Made by a program: the position numbers and the translations under genes. From assembly GCA_036898135.1 (NCBI GenBank), contig CM072525.1, forward strand, positions 51,592,799-51,656,798: DNA of 64,000 nt, written 5' to 3'. This DNA is from Oncomelania hupensis (Eukaryota > Mollusca > Gastropoda > Littorinimorpha > Pomatiopsidae). The notes beneath the pieces are model-generated. The model saw only the letters and a program-made list of their open reading frames with translations, ran no database searches and was not told where the DNA came from. Below are positions 56,701-64,000 of this stretch, one piece after another (the stretch's first letter is position 1; every line of letters begins with the position of its first letter).

Positions 56701-57372
56701 GCATCCTAAAATCAGGTCATACAGGGGCTGGTCCATCACGGCAGCTTGAATGGTGCCCGTGACGTATCGGCTGGTGACTCTGATCCGGGCTATAGGGAGC
56801 GTGGTGCTGGGCTGGGACGCGTCGGCCAACTTCAGGGTGATCGTTTCGCCGGTCAGGTCTTGTTCCCTGATGAGCGAGCGGCGGACGACGGCGTCAAAGG
56901 TGAGTCCAGTGTCGTATAGACAGTGGGCTGGGCGATCGTTGACAGTCACTTGCTCGGTGACGGCCGGTCGATCGGTGGGAGTGGCGACGGGGGTTACCGG
57001 GTTCCCGTCGGGAGTAACTTGGCGTAGGGCCAGTACCGTACCTTGTTTGCGACGCTGGTCGCTGAGGCGGCGAAAACACTTCTCGCGGGTGTGTCCTCGG
57101 CGCTGGCAGTAGCCGCAGTAGAGCTCTGTGCTCCGCTTCCCAGGCTCTGCTCCGGGGTTTGGGCGTCCTTTAGGCGGGTGTGGACGGTGGTTCGCTGGCG
57201 GGACTGGCCGGCGAGGCTGGTGGCGGGTATCTGGTGACGAGGGGGCGGGCGGATCCCGGCGAGGCTGTCTGTCGTCGGGGTGCGCGGTAAGGTAGCGGTC
57301 CGCGACTATGATGAGGTCTTCTAGTCGGGCGGCTCCCTGTTCGGCGGCGAAAGTCCGAAGCTCCGCTGGCAT
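53782..57372 (-). CDS. pol: Gmr1-like pol polyprotein: PR-INT-RT-RH (1,196 codons)
   Basis: Copies the element's RNA and inserts the DNA. Domains in order: nucleocapsid-type zinc knuckle C-x2-C-x4-H-x4-C (86-99); aspartic protease with DTG (154-156) and ILG (221-223); integrase with H326, H333, C363, C366 zinc finger, catalytic D396, D455, E491 and a GPY module (632-634); then reverse transcriptase with VDLSKGFYQ (842-850), LPFG (875-878) and FMDD (905-908); then RNase H with D1056, E1098, D1125 and D1168. All key catalytic residues are present. Integrase before RT is the Ty1/copia order within a protein whose residues are Ty3/gypsy, as in Gmr1-like elements. The zinc knuckle at the start belongs to Gag, so the ATG at 57372 is unlikely to be the true polyprotein start: the frame continues upstream to a single TAA at 57385-57387. 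Confidence 0.95.
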   Translation of the reverse strand: MPAELRTFAAEQGAARLEDLIIVADRYLTAHPDDRQPRRDPPAPSSPDTRHQPRRPVPPANHRPHPPKGRPNPGAEPGKRSTELYCGYCQRRGHTREKCFRRLSDQRRKQGTVLALRQVTPDGNPVTPVATPTDRPAVTEQVTVNDRPAHCLYDTGLTFDAVVRRSLIREQDLTGETITLKLADASQPSTTLPIARIRVTSRYVTGTIQAAVMDQPLYDLILGCRYVFLGMPPQPVESMAAVQTRAQAKTAATPPPIPNQMPEQIRKAQEDDVTLRKCYGKLPAARTPPKSGDFFVEDGLLFRQKDDHSQLVVPATLRPQVLELGHSMPLSGHMGIGATTLRISAQYHWPGMTEDVKRYVKSCRQCQRYSPRHHTVPVTISPTVVVGTPFQRVAVDIVGPLPRTKKRNQYLLTLVDACSMWCEAVPLPKIDAARVADALVTIFTRVGFPDNILTDNGSQFTGKLMQEVFQLLRIRHIRTPPYHPASNGQVERLNGTLISIIRKIADEQPEAWDTYVPSALFAYRETPHTSTGYTPSTLLFGRPLSGPLAALRRSWTDAKLDEAPVDATKYVTKLQETLKATWKAASANLKKARERQARYHNRRARDRELQVGDQVLLLLPSGTNKLDIAWQGPYPVLEKLYRTTYRIEVGGKPRTHHINLLKRYLEQPAPAPDTHSLLTVALAVEVDGTETGVAEFPLKGKESFRDVSLDPSLPAGQQRQLRAIVAEYREVLTDIPGRTDLEEVQLTLTDPTPVRQKPYPVPLSQQQVVRTEVEALLQAGVIAPSRSPYSAGIVLSRKPSGEHRLCIDFRQLNLVTQFVPGPLSDPTDLFAKLQSARYLSRVDLSKGFYQIPVHPSSRQYLAFSTMDGHYEFNVLPFGLHNAPSIFSTMMRKLLDPLHCPSLHSFMDDILVATETWEEHLRVVRQLLRRLKEAGLTARPTKCQFGYQELEFLGHTISHGQLRPLEKTVQRLRDAPRPKTKKDVQSFLGLSGFYQKFVPGYNGIAAPLSSLTRKTAPDRVLWTPQCEAAFQELKDKLTSQPVLRLPNHGQPFVLRTDASDVGLGAVLLQRDSADAPTLFPVAYASRKLKPAEQNYATSEKECLALVWAVQKFQLYLYGSHFIVQVDHQPLSFLATSKSLNARLMRWALLLQAYSFQLEHIPGKDNHGADFLSRHPATDSVESPLRADAPAFIPAAAH

Positions 57373-57384
57373 TGTCCCTCGGAG

Positions 57385-57387
57385 TTA
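57385..57387 (-). other. single in-frame stop between gag and pol
   Basis: TAA in context GAG-TAA-CTC. Gag and pol are in one frame on either side. It could be a point nonsense mutation in a once-continuous polyprotein or a site of programmed readthrough. Confidence 0.8.
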
Positions 57388-58314
57388 CTCGGCTAGCATC
57401 AATTCGAGCAGTCCGTCGTACGTTTTTGGTTCGTCCGTTTGCTCTATCCATTTGTCCCGTAGAGTGGCTAGCCGGTCGGCGAATTGTGTAAACTTCTCCC
57501 CTTTCTCTCTCCGGGAGTTCCGGAAATTCTTGCGGTAGTGCTCACCTGAGAGCTCAAATCCATGCAGTAGAGCTTTCTTGAGGGCGGGGTAGTCGCCCTC
57601 CTCGGAAGTCGGCGTCTTGGCCAGGATTTCATAGGCCTTCCCCTTAAGGCCATGACTAAGCTTGCGATACCAGTACTGGGGGTCAAGGCTGTTTTCTCCC
57701 GCGACTCGTTCGAATCGGGCGAGATAGACTTCAATCGATTCGTCTCGTTCGACGAATGGGTCCAGGGGAAAGTTCATCCCCGGAATCGGCGGGGGGACTG
57801 CGGGTATTCCGGCGCTGGCGGTGAAGCTGGGGGCGATGAGCGAGAAGTCTTCGCTCGCGGGCGATGCGATACCTAGATCGCGGCGGTCGCGCTCAAGCTG
57901 GAGGAGTGCTTGGCGCCGTTCGAGCTCCTTGTCCTTCCTCTTCTCTTCCAGTGCCGCGACCCTCTCGTCATCCTCCTTCCTCCGTGCGGCGGCCCTCTCC
58001 TCCTCTGCTATCCTCTCCTTCGCCTCCTCTCTTCTCCGCTCGGCGGCTCTCTCCTCCTCTGCAATCTTCCGGGCGGCGGCTTTCTCTTCCTCTGCAATCT
58101 TCCGGGCGGCGGCCCGTTCCTCCGCGGCGATGCGCTCCTTCTCCTCCTCTTTCTTCGCCTCTCGCTCTTTAGCCCTCTCTTCCCTCTTCAACTTTTCCTC
58201 GGCCACGTCCGCATCTACGTTAGCCAGGACGTAGTCTCTGAGTTCGGTGCCGGCGAGCCCTAAGCTCTCGCCAATACTCTTGTATTTGAGCGCAAGCTCT
58301 CCCCGGTCGGCCAT
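57385..58314 (-). CDS. gag: Gmr1-like gag, N-terminal part (309 codons)
   Basis: Structural protein forming the particle that packages element RNA. Residues 37-140 form a highly charged coiled-coil-like region of Glu/Arg/Ala repeats, including two copies of AAARKIAEEE. Residues about 185-305 resemble Ty3/gypsy capsid: FPLDPFVERDESIEVYLARF, YRKLSHGLKGKAYEILAKT, RREKGEKFTQFADRLATLRD. The frame stops with TAA (57385-57387) inside what normally is continuous capsid, four codons before the pol ATG and in the same frame. The zinc knuckle that would complete Gag lies in pol. ATG at 58314 is chosen as the first in frame, about 350 bp from the primer-binding site. Confidence 0.9.
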   Translation of the reverse strand: MADRGELALKYKSIGESLGLAGTELRDYVLANVDADVAEEKLKREERAKEREAKKEEEKERIAAEERAAARKIAEEEKAAARKIAEEERAAERRREEAKERIAEEERAAARRKEDDERVAALEEKRKDKELERRQALLQLERDRRDLGIASPASEDFSLIAPSFTASAGIPAVPPPIPGMNFPLDPFVERDESIEVYLARFERVAGENSLDPQYWYRKLSHGLKGKAYEILAKTPTSEEGDYPALKKALLHGFELSGEHYRKNFRNSRREKGEKFTQFADRLATLRDKWIEQTDEPKTYDGLLELMLAE

Positions 58315-58664
58315 GGTAAGGGAGGTGACTTACCCTGAAAAGTCCTAACCGTGATGAGGGGCGCACACAAGGGGGTACACTGACGGGAAACAAGGGGGTG
58401 GGCTGGATGAGCTACGATGAAACTGCACAGGGGCGAATACAACACAACACAACCACAAAGACAAAATGCAATCAATCAGAAATACAAAAATGAATGCAAG
58501 AAAAACCTTTTCGAGACACCACCATTCGGGAAAGCCAGTAAGGGACCTATGGGGCTATGCTATCTACTAGGCTTAGAGGGCTGGGTCCTATCTATACTGG
58601 GCTGGGGTGGAATTTAAGCTAAGTCCTGAGTCTCGTCAAGTTGGGATGGGAACCTAAGTCTTTA
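58315..58664 (-). other. 5' leader of the Gmr1-like element
   Basis: About 350 bp between primer-binding site and gag ATG. No long frame. The packaging signal would lie here but cannot be identified by eye. Confidence 0.6.
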
Positions 58665-58682
58665 GTCTCGTCGGGGTCGCCA
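58665..58682 (-). other. primer-binding site
   Basis: The + strand here reads GTCTCGTCGGGGTCGCCA, the form of a tRNA 3' end with CCA, so the - strand element RNA would pair with that tRNA. It lies 7 nt from the 5' LTR. The acceptor GGGGTC with discriminator G suggests an Arg-type tRNA. It also resembles tRNA-Trp with a few mismatches; the isotype is unassigned. Confidence 0.8.
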
Positions 58683-58689
58683 AAGTTAA

Positions 58690-60314
58690 TGTCACAAAGA
58701 GAGGGGTTGGGGGGATGGGGGTAAGCTCTTAATCTCTCGCGCTGTATTACCTCCTTTGTTAGGCTAATGATGCGATGACATTCAAGAGAATTAGGGCTAG
58801 GCCAACTAAATAAATGAGAGGCAGTCAGGGGATAGACGAGAAAGATGGTAGACTACACTAGTTGAGAAATTCAAGTACAAAGGCCAGTCTGGGTAGGTGC
58901 AATTTATAACTATTTAGTTTATTTATTCGAAGTGGGTAGTCTGGGTCAAATAATTCTAAAGTGAGTCACTGGTGGATAGCGTCTATATCAGTAGGGAGTA
59001 GCTCGGAGATATTCTGGGTGATCGATTTCTGGGGTACTAGTGCTACTGTGGACTAATATCATCACAGGGCAGGAGTGTATCTGTATGGTTCGGAGCCTCA
59101 CAGATAATCTGGCGAGTGGTGATGCTCTTAGGGTCAGTAACTTAGCTGGTTTAGTGAAGGGCGGCGGTTGATCCAAGATAGTCTGGGTGGTCACTTGACC
59201 AGGCTTTAGCGTGGGTTCAGAAGCAATGCGGGTTAGTCGGTCACGCTATGACGCAATGACCACGAGTGCCGATCTTGTGGGAGGTACAGGCGAAGAATTC
59301 AGCTTTCGTTGCTAGCTGTCTAGGAGATGATGAAATTCAGAGTAACGCTTCTCGTTGACTCCCTGGGTTGTCAGGGGCCTGCAGCGGGTCAGCGACTTGG
59401 AGATGATACAGGGCCGGGGTAATTCGCCCGGTACAGGAGCCCGTCTGTAACGCAATACAGACTCTGTATCAGCGGGGGATAGGTATATCCTGGGTTCAGC
59501 GCCTGTGGCGCAATTGCCCATTTCAGATTTCAAATTGGTTGACCGGCCAAGGTTGAGCCGGTGCATTCCAACAATCCAACAATGCAACTAGGTTTATAGG
59601 GCTATAGTGGAGTTTACTGGCAGCCGCTAATATATGATACCTTCGGCGCATTAAGATGGGGATAGTGGCAACAGGGGCGAATATTTATACATTGGGAGCA
59701 TGGCGGAAAGCAAATGGAATAGGTACAGGGAAAAAGGGTTGTAGGCAAGGGCTGTACTGGGGGCTTTAATCTATGTGGAGGGGCAGCATGGCATGGGATA
59801 TTTACACATGGGGCTAACATGGAGCATACAAGTATAAATTCAAACATGTCATGGGTCATATACAAGGTAGAAAATATGTGCAAGGAATAAATACATGTCA
59901 CAGCAACACATCAAGGCAAAACTATAAACATGAACATACATATCGACAGGACGTATGAACAGGTTGGGCGAACGACGGGTGATGGGTCTGCTACATGACA
60001 AAGAGTAAGTTTCCTCTCTTACCTTGACTCAGACGGGTTGAAGCACACGAGTACTGCCGTAGCTCAGAGGTCGCCCGGTGATGGAGACGTGTCTTCGGAC
60101 AAGTTGTTGGGGCTTCAAGGCTGGGTGGTTTTCGACTGACGCCGAGTCTAACGGTGTGTCAGGCTTTAACAGGGGGTCCCCGAGGGGCGGGGCTTAAGCG
60201 AGTGGGCCAGCGAGCCTGTTAGGGATGACTGGTTGTGTGGAAGAAGTCGCTGGCTGTGTGTGAGGAGTGACTGTGGGCAGCCTAGCTCAGAGGTCGATTG
60301 TACGCCTCGTCACA
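58690..60314 (-). repeat. 5' LTR of the Gmr1-like element
   Basis: 1,625 bp, the same length as the 3' LTR, with no indels noticed between the two. The promoter is not certain; CCCTATAAACC on the - strand near 59590-59600 is one TATA candidate. AATAAATAAA lies near 58916-58930 (minus). Confidence 0.95.
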
Positions 60315-60319
60315 GTGTT

Positions 60320-61147
60320 CATACTCGTCACTGATTGGGTACGGCGTTGAAAGCTACATTTTAATTTCCATTTCTGCCTTGCCAATAAATGCCTATACCA
60401 CTAAATAACTGTGTTACTTACCAAACAAATGAACAATGAATATAAAATTAACAAGTTTGAATCGGATCCCTCCAGCAGTTTGGGAGAAAATGCTATTAGA
60501 AAAAAACAACACTACAATAACAAATTATGAGGTGACCATGACATGCATACATTTGTGTCAGCTGGTAGGCATCTATATGTTCTAAGCATCTACCAAGTTT
60601 GAAAGAAATTCGTCCACTAGTTTTAGAGAAAGGCGCTCACGGACGAATTGACGGACGGACAGATCCGAAAACAATAGTTCTCAACTTCGCTGGGAACTAA
60701 AAATTGCCCTTTATCATTGATTTTCCCCCACCTTAACCTTGATATACAGTATGACGACAATACATACTTAACTCACTGTTACTCAGTGTCACGAATACGT
60801 CTGTGTCACATTTTGACAATGCTGTGTCTTCATTACTGAACATGGTGGCAAAAACAGGAACTGTGAGACTGGGGGAGTTTCTGAACACTAATCAGTCCCT
60901 TGTGAGTAAGTATGGCTGGCCAAACCCGCTAACACAATTTTCTCCTATAAGTAGTGTTTTATTTTTCCCTTGCTTTTGTTGGGTGTCACTCTGTGTTTCT
61001 AAAAATATATCTTCACTCGTATCGCATTGACTATCATCACACCAGCAACATTGCAGCTGATACACCTTCATGGTGTAATTTTCCTTTGTTTTTGTGTGCG
61101 GGTGTGTGCAGTGTTTAGTGTCCATTTGTTTAAAATTAATTTTTAAA
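60320..61147. other. unannotated, with a TTGAAA-type repeat piece
   Basis: 60590-60700 ('ACCAAGTTTGAAAGAAATTC', 'GACGGACGGACAGATCC') is in the style of 40070-40180. No gene recognised. Confidence 0.4.

Positions 61148-61226
<79 letters not shown>
61148..61226. repeat. ATT microsatellite
   Basis: About 26 pure ATT units. Confidence 0.92.
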
Positions 61227-61675
61227 TTGTGGAGGAATGGGAGGCGACTGGTTCACGCTTGGGAGAAGTTGTCTACCTTCCATAGTTGGTTAGGTTAATC
61301 TAGCCTTGGGTGGCTCCTGCTGCGCAGAACCCTTTGGTGTGGCCATTGGGCCAAGGCGACAAAGACATATGTTATCCCCACCTAACAATTGATCTTCTGC
61401 TTTTGGTGGTGAGCAAGACGACATTGTCGGCAGGCATTTTATGCAGGCCAGTGGCAGTGACTTGTAGAGTGTAGTGGCACTAGTAGCCGGCAGACCGGTT
61501 TACTATCAACACGCTTCATCGCCTTGCAGGGCAAACCATTTACTATCTCTCTTAGGAGGGATAAATGAAAATACCAGTTCGAGGTGGGCCGTGTTCTCAA
61601 GGTGGTGGCCGTGTTATCAAGGGTGTGGCCGGTGATGGGGCTCTTCATTATTGGTCAGTTTAGGTAGTTACTTTT
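61227..61675. other. unannotated
   Basis: Moderately GC sequence with no recognised motif. 'GTGGTGGCCGTGTTATCAAG'-type phrases near 61585-61635 form a short local duplication. Confidence 0.35.
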
Positions 61676-62262
61676 TCATTGCTTACAGGGTCCAGCAGAC
61701 TGCAAAGAGCCGAATCAGGACCACAAAATCAAGACCACGACTTGGCTGAAAGAGGACTCACCCCTGATCCGCATTAAAGATCTGCCGAAACAACCCTATT
61801 GGTAACACTGAAGGCACTCCACCAGCCGGTCATTTTACAATAAAGACATCCCACGCAGAGAACGCTGAGGCTATGCTCTAATTTATCGAATCCCCGTTTA
61901 CAAAAACAAAATGGAATACAAACATCATTATAAAATATCAACAAAACACATACATATAAAATGCCTACGCTGCTTAATAATAATATTAAAGGAAGCCCCC
62001 GTTACCACTTGGCAGAAAGAGTCCAATATTCCCAAGCTGATCCAACAGACCTTACACACAAATTAGGAGTTTTGTCCCGGAAGAGTTTTCAAGAAAAATG
62101 GTAGGTCTAGCGAAGAAGATAGTATAGTAGATTGATAGACCATACTAAGATTGAGAAAGAACAAAGAAGAAAGACAGCAACAGTGGGAATTTAAAGCAAT
62201 AAATTTCCAGAAAGTGGGGATACTATTTATACAGAAATTCCCGGTACCCCCACGAGGGGAAT
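61676..62262 (-). mobile_element. unclassified ~570-bp repeat, minus-strand copy
   Basis: Full-length. On the - strand it starts 'CCCCTCGTGGGGGTACCGGG' with GTATAAATAG and ends 'GCAGTCTGCTGGACCCTG' and TAAGCAATGAAAAAG. Confidence 0.85.
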
Positions 62263-62964
62263 TGGCCTGTTTGTCTGACCAAAGGTGCTACAAAGTAGTA
62301 TTTGTAACAAGACCGATGAAATCTTTAGTCTCTTTTGTGTTTGAATGGTAATAACGTAGAAGCACAGATTCCACTTAGAACTAGAATAAATCAAGTAGAA
62401 TTTTTATAGAAGAATTATCTTTGTCCAGAGATGGAGTTGAGAATTTGGGGTGTAATAATTATATCAGGGCACAGAGGTACGTTCTTGTGTCGTATAAGAA
62501 AAATTGCTATCCATAATGTTGGTAGAAGTTTAAAAATGTACCAGGACAACTCCCAGTTGGGTTCTGATTCTCAGCTCCTTCTGTCTCTATATCACTGGGA
62601 ACTGTAGCTGGACATACACATTCAAAGTCTCCTTATAAATGAACGCACATGGATACAACATAATTATACAAACTTCAAAACATCCATTTCGTACGTATAC
62701 AACGATACTAGTGTTGTTTTATTTTTTTTATAACAAACTTTTTTATTTTCCAAAACATGCATGCAAATATTATATTTTTACATTTTCAAAGACTGAAGGG
62801 AAAAAGGACATAAAAAGATAATATTAAAATATAGAACGAAAGATTCCCAGCTCCTTACGTCACGTGTACAAGTTGTCAAAACAAAATCATAGTTCAGATG
62901 TGAACAGCTTTCGTATTAGATTCTACACACATATTTGGATTTTTATTTTGTGATAGAAAAGGGG

Positions 62965-62968
<4 letters not shown>
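62263..62968. other. unannotated AT-rich stretch
   Basis: No supported features. Confidence 0.35.

Positions 62969-63058
<90 letters not shown>
62969..63058. repeat. GA microsatellite
   Basis: About 88 bp of GA with one AAGAGAAG interruption. Confidence 0.92.
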
Positions 63059-63059
<1 letters not shown>

Positions 63060-63179
63060 TGCGCATCATGGGTCATCATTTTACATATTATACAAAACCA
63101 GAATTAGTTGGCAATGAAAAGTCATGCATGTAACTATAAGGTATAAGCACCTGTCTGCCGTCAAACAGTGGTAAGTATG

Positions 63180-64000
63180 GGTGCCATGCTAGTGCACATT
63201 TTTGATGTCTCATTTGTTAAAGCGCCATATGTTTTTCTACTTCATATCGACTTTTCTGCACAGCTGTAAAAGACCTGTAAAGTGGAATCATTTTCTCCAT
63301 TTTTGCATTTCTAAATAAATGATTTTGATAATAAAAGTCTAATATTGTGTCCATTCTTATATTTCTGTTACAACCCAATATTACGAGATGTTCGCTGAAG
63401 TGGAACGCAACAGCATAAAAACACTTAAAATTTAAGACAGTTTGAAATTCAGTCCAAAACATTTGAACGAAAGGACACTTAAAAGATATTGTATGTTTAC
63501 CCTTTCACCTTCACATAAGATACAATTAATACGCTGTTCTACTCCAATTCTAGAATATTGATTCCTATTAGTCTATGAATTATTCTAATATGCAGCCACT
63601 TCAATTTGATTTCCCTAATTGCTTGTATTTTCTTGAATCTTATTTTCCATTCTATTGTGCGTCCTATTCGCCCGTCCCAGTTTTTGCAACAATTTGGTTT
63701 TATTTCATCTTTAACTAATATATCAGAACATATCCTCGCACCTCTCGTAGTTGAACCTATTAGTCTCAACACTTTACTATTGTTATAATCAACAACGTTA
63801 GCGGTAGCTAGTTGCAGTCCACTCCGGCAAACATATTTTTTAACAACTTCTACACGACCATAATACACTAAGAAATTTGTAGTAATTCTATATTTTTCAA
63901 CAAAAGCTTCAACCATTGTCATTCAACAAACTTCCAATCACATAATGCACCTTTTTCATTCCAATCTGGAAAGTAAATTGTTTTCGCTTCAACAAAAATA
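63180..64000 (-). pseudogene. LINE C-terminal region, runs off the right edge
   Basis: Reading leftwards, 63922-63540 gives VEVVKKYVCRSGLQ, WDGRIGRTIEWKIRFKKIQ, IKLKWLHIRIIHRLIGIN and, after a stop, CILCEGERVNIQYLLSV. The 'KLxWxxxRIxHRILxxN ... CxxC' order is that of the C-terminal region of L1/Tx1-type LINEs. Frames below 63540 continue with stops, so the copy is dead. The RT itself would lie beyond 64000. Confidence 0.55.

Larger units (their letters stand above)
51966..60314 (-). mobile_element. complete Gmr1-like Ty3/gypsy LTR retrotransposon
   Basis: 8,349 bp on the - strand. Parts from its 5' end: LTR (60314-58690), primer-binding site, leader, gag (58314-57385), pol (57372-53782), G-rich purine tract, LTR (53590-51966). 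The insertion is marked by GTGTT on both sides (51961-51965 and 60315-60319). LTRs begin TGT and end ACA. Pol order is protease, integrase, RT, RNase H, which places it in the Gmr1-like branch of Ty3/gypsy. No env-like frame lies between pol and the 3' LTR. Coding is GC-rich against AT-rich surroundings. It lies antisense to MOCOS. Only a single stop between gag and pol appears to break the coding. Confidence 0.95.
43864..64000 (+). other. MOCOS intron 2 or beyond (at least 20 kb)
   Basis: No sequence resembling the next conserved MOCOS block (a TAGSTAALK-type motif) was found by reading to the right edge. Either intron 2 exceeds 20 kb, with the Gmr1-like element inside it, or the exon was missed, or the gene is truncated. 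Confidence 0.45.

Noticed and set aside
57652..58263. plus-strand serine-rich frames over gag
   Set aside because: Complement of the charged coiled-coil codons of gag.

Overview
The window reads as eukaryotic, intron- and transposon-rich nuclear DNA from an invertebrate animal, most likely a marine mollusc. That placement is inference from the dense GA/CAT/AAT microsatellites, the tRNA-derived SINEs, the RTE-like and L2/CR1-like LINEs and a MOCOS-type exon pair; nothing here fixes the species. There are no operons, rRNA genes or CRISPR arrays.

Only one host gene is recognised with confidence. A MOCOS-like (molybdenum cofactor sulfurase) gene lies on the + strand, with a first coding exon at 17492-17561 and a second at 43707-43863. 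Both splice sites are canonical, the split codon joins in frame, and the second exon carries the family's class V aminotransferase N-terminal motif. Intron 1 is about 26.1 kb. No third exon was found in the remaining 20 kb, so most of the window is probably MOCOS intron. A weaker candidate is a 20-codon first exon on the - strand at 9292-9351 beside CCAAT, E-box and YY1-like motifs.

The main object is a structurally complete Ty3/gypsy LTR retrotransposon on the - strand at 51966-60314. It has two 1,625-bp LTRs, a GTGTT target-site duplication on both sides, an 18-nt primer-binding site, gag, and a 1,196-codon pol. The pol order is protease, integrase, reverse transcriptase, RNase H. Integrase before RT is the Ty1/copia order and is the hallmark of the Gmr1-like branch of Ty3/gypsy. 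One in-frame stop separates gag from pol.

Layout. 1-17 kb: microsatellites, two tandem-repeat arrays (72 bp and 44 bp), a decayed LINE, and copies of a long SINE and of an unclassified ~570-bp repeat. 17.5-43.7 kb (MOCOS intron 1): tRNA-derived SINEs nested inside one another, an ankyrin-repeat pseudogene broken by a LINE, RTE-like LINE copies with a GGATA tail, an inverted pair of Tc1/mariner-type MITEs, a cluster of foldback elements, a gypsy fragment fused to a LINE, a 730-bp AAT array and an L2/CR1-like LINE. 43.9-64 kb: more SINE and LINE copies, the complete Gmr1-like element, and a LINE end running off the right edge.

The elements interact visibly. LINE tails share 3' sequence with the SINEs, microsatellites start exactly at LINE and SINE tails, and several nested insertions keep exact target-site duplications so their order can be read.
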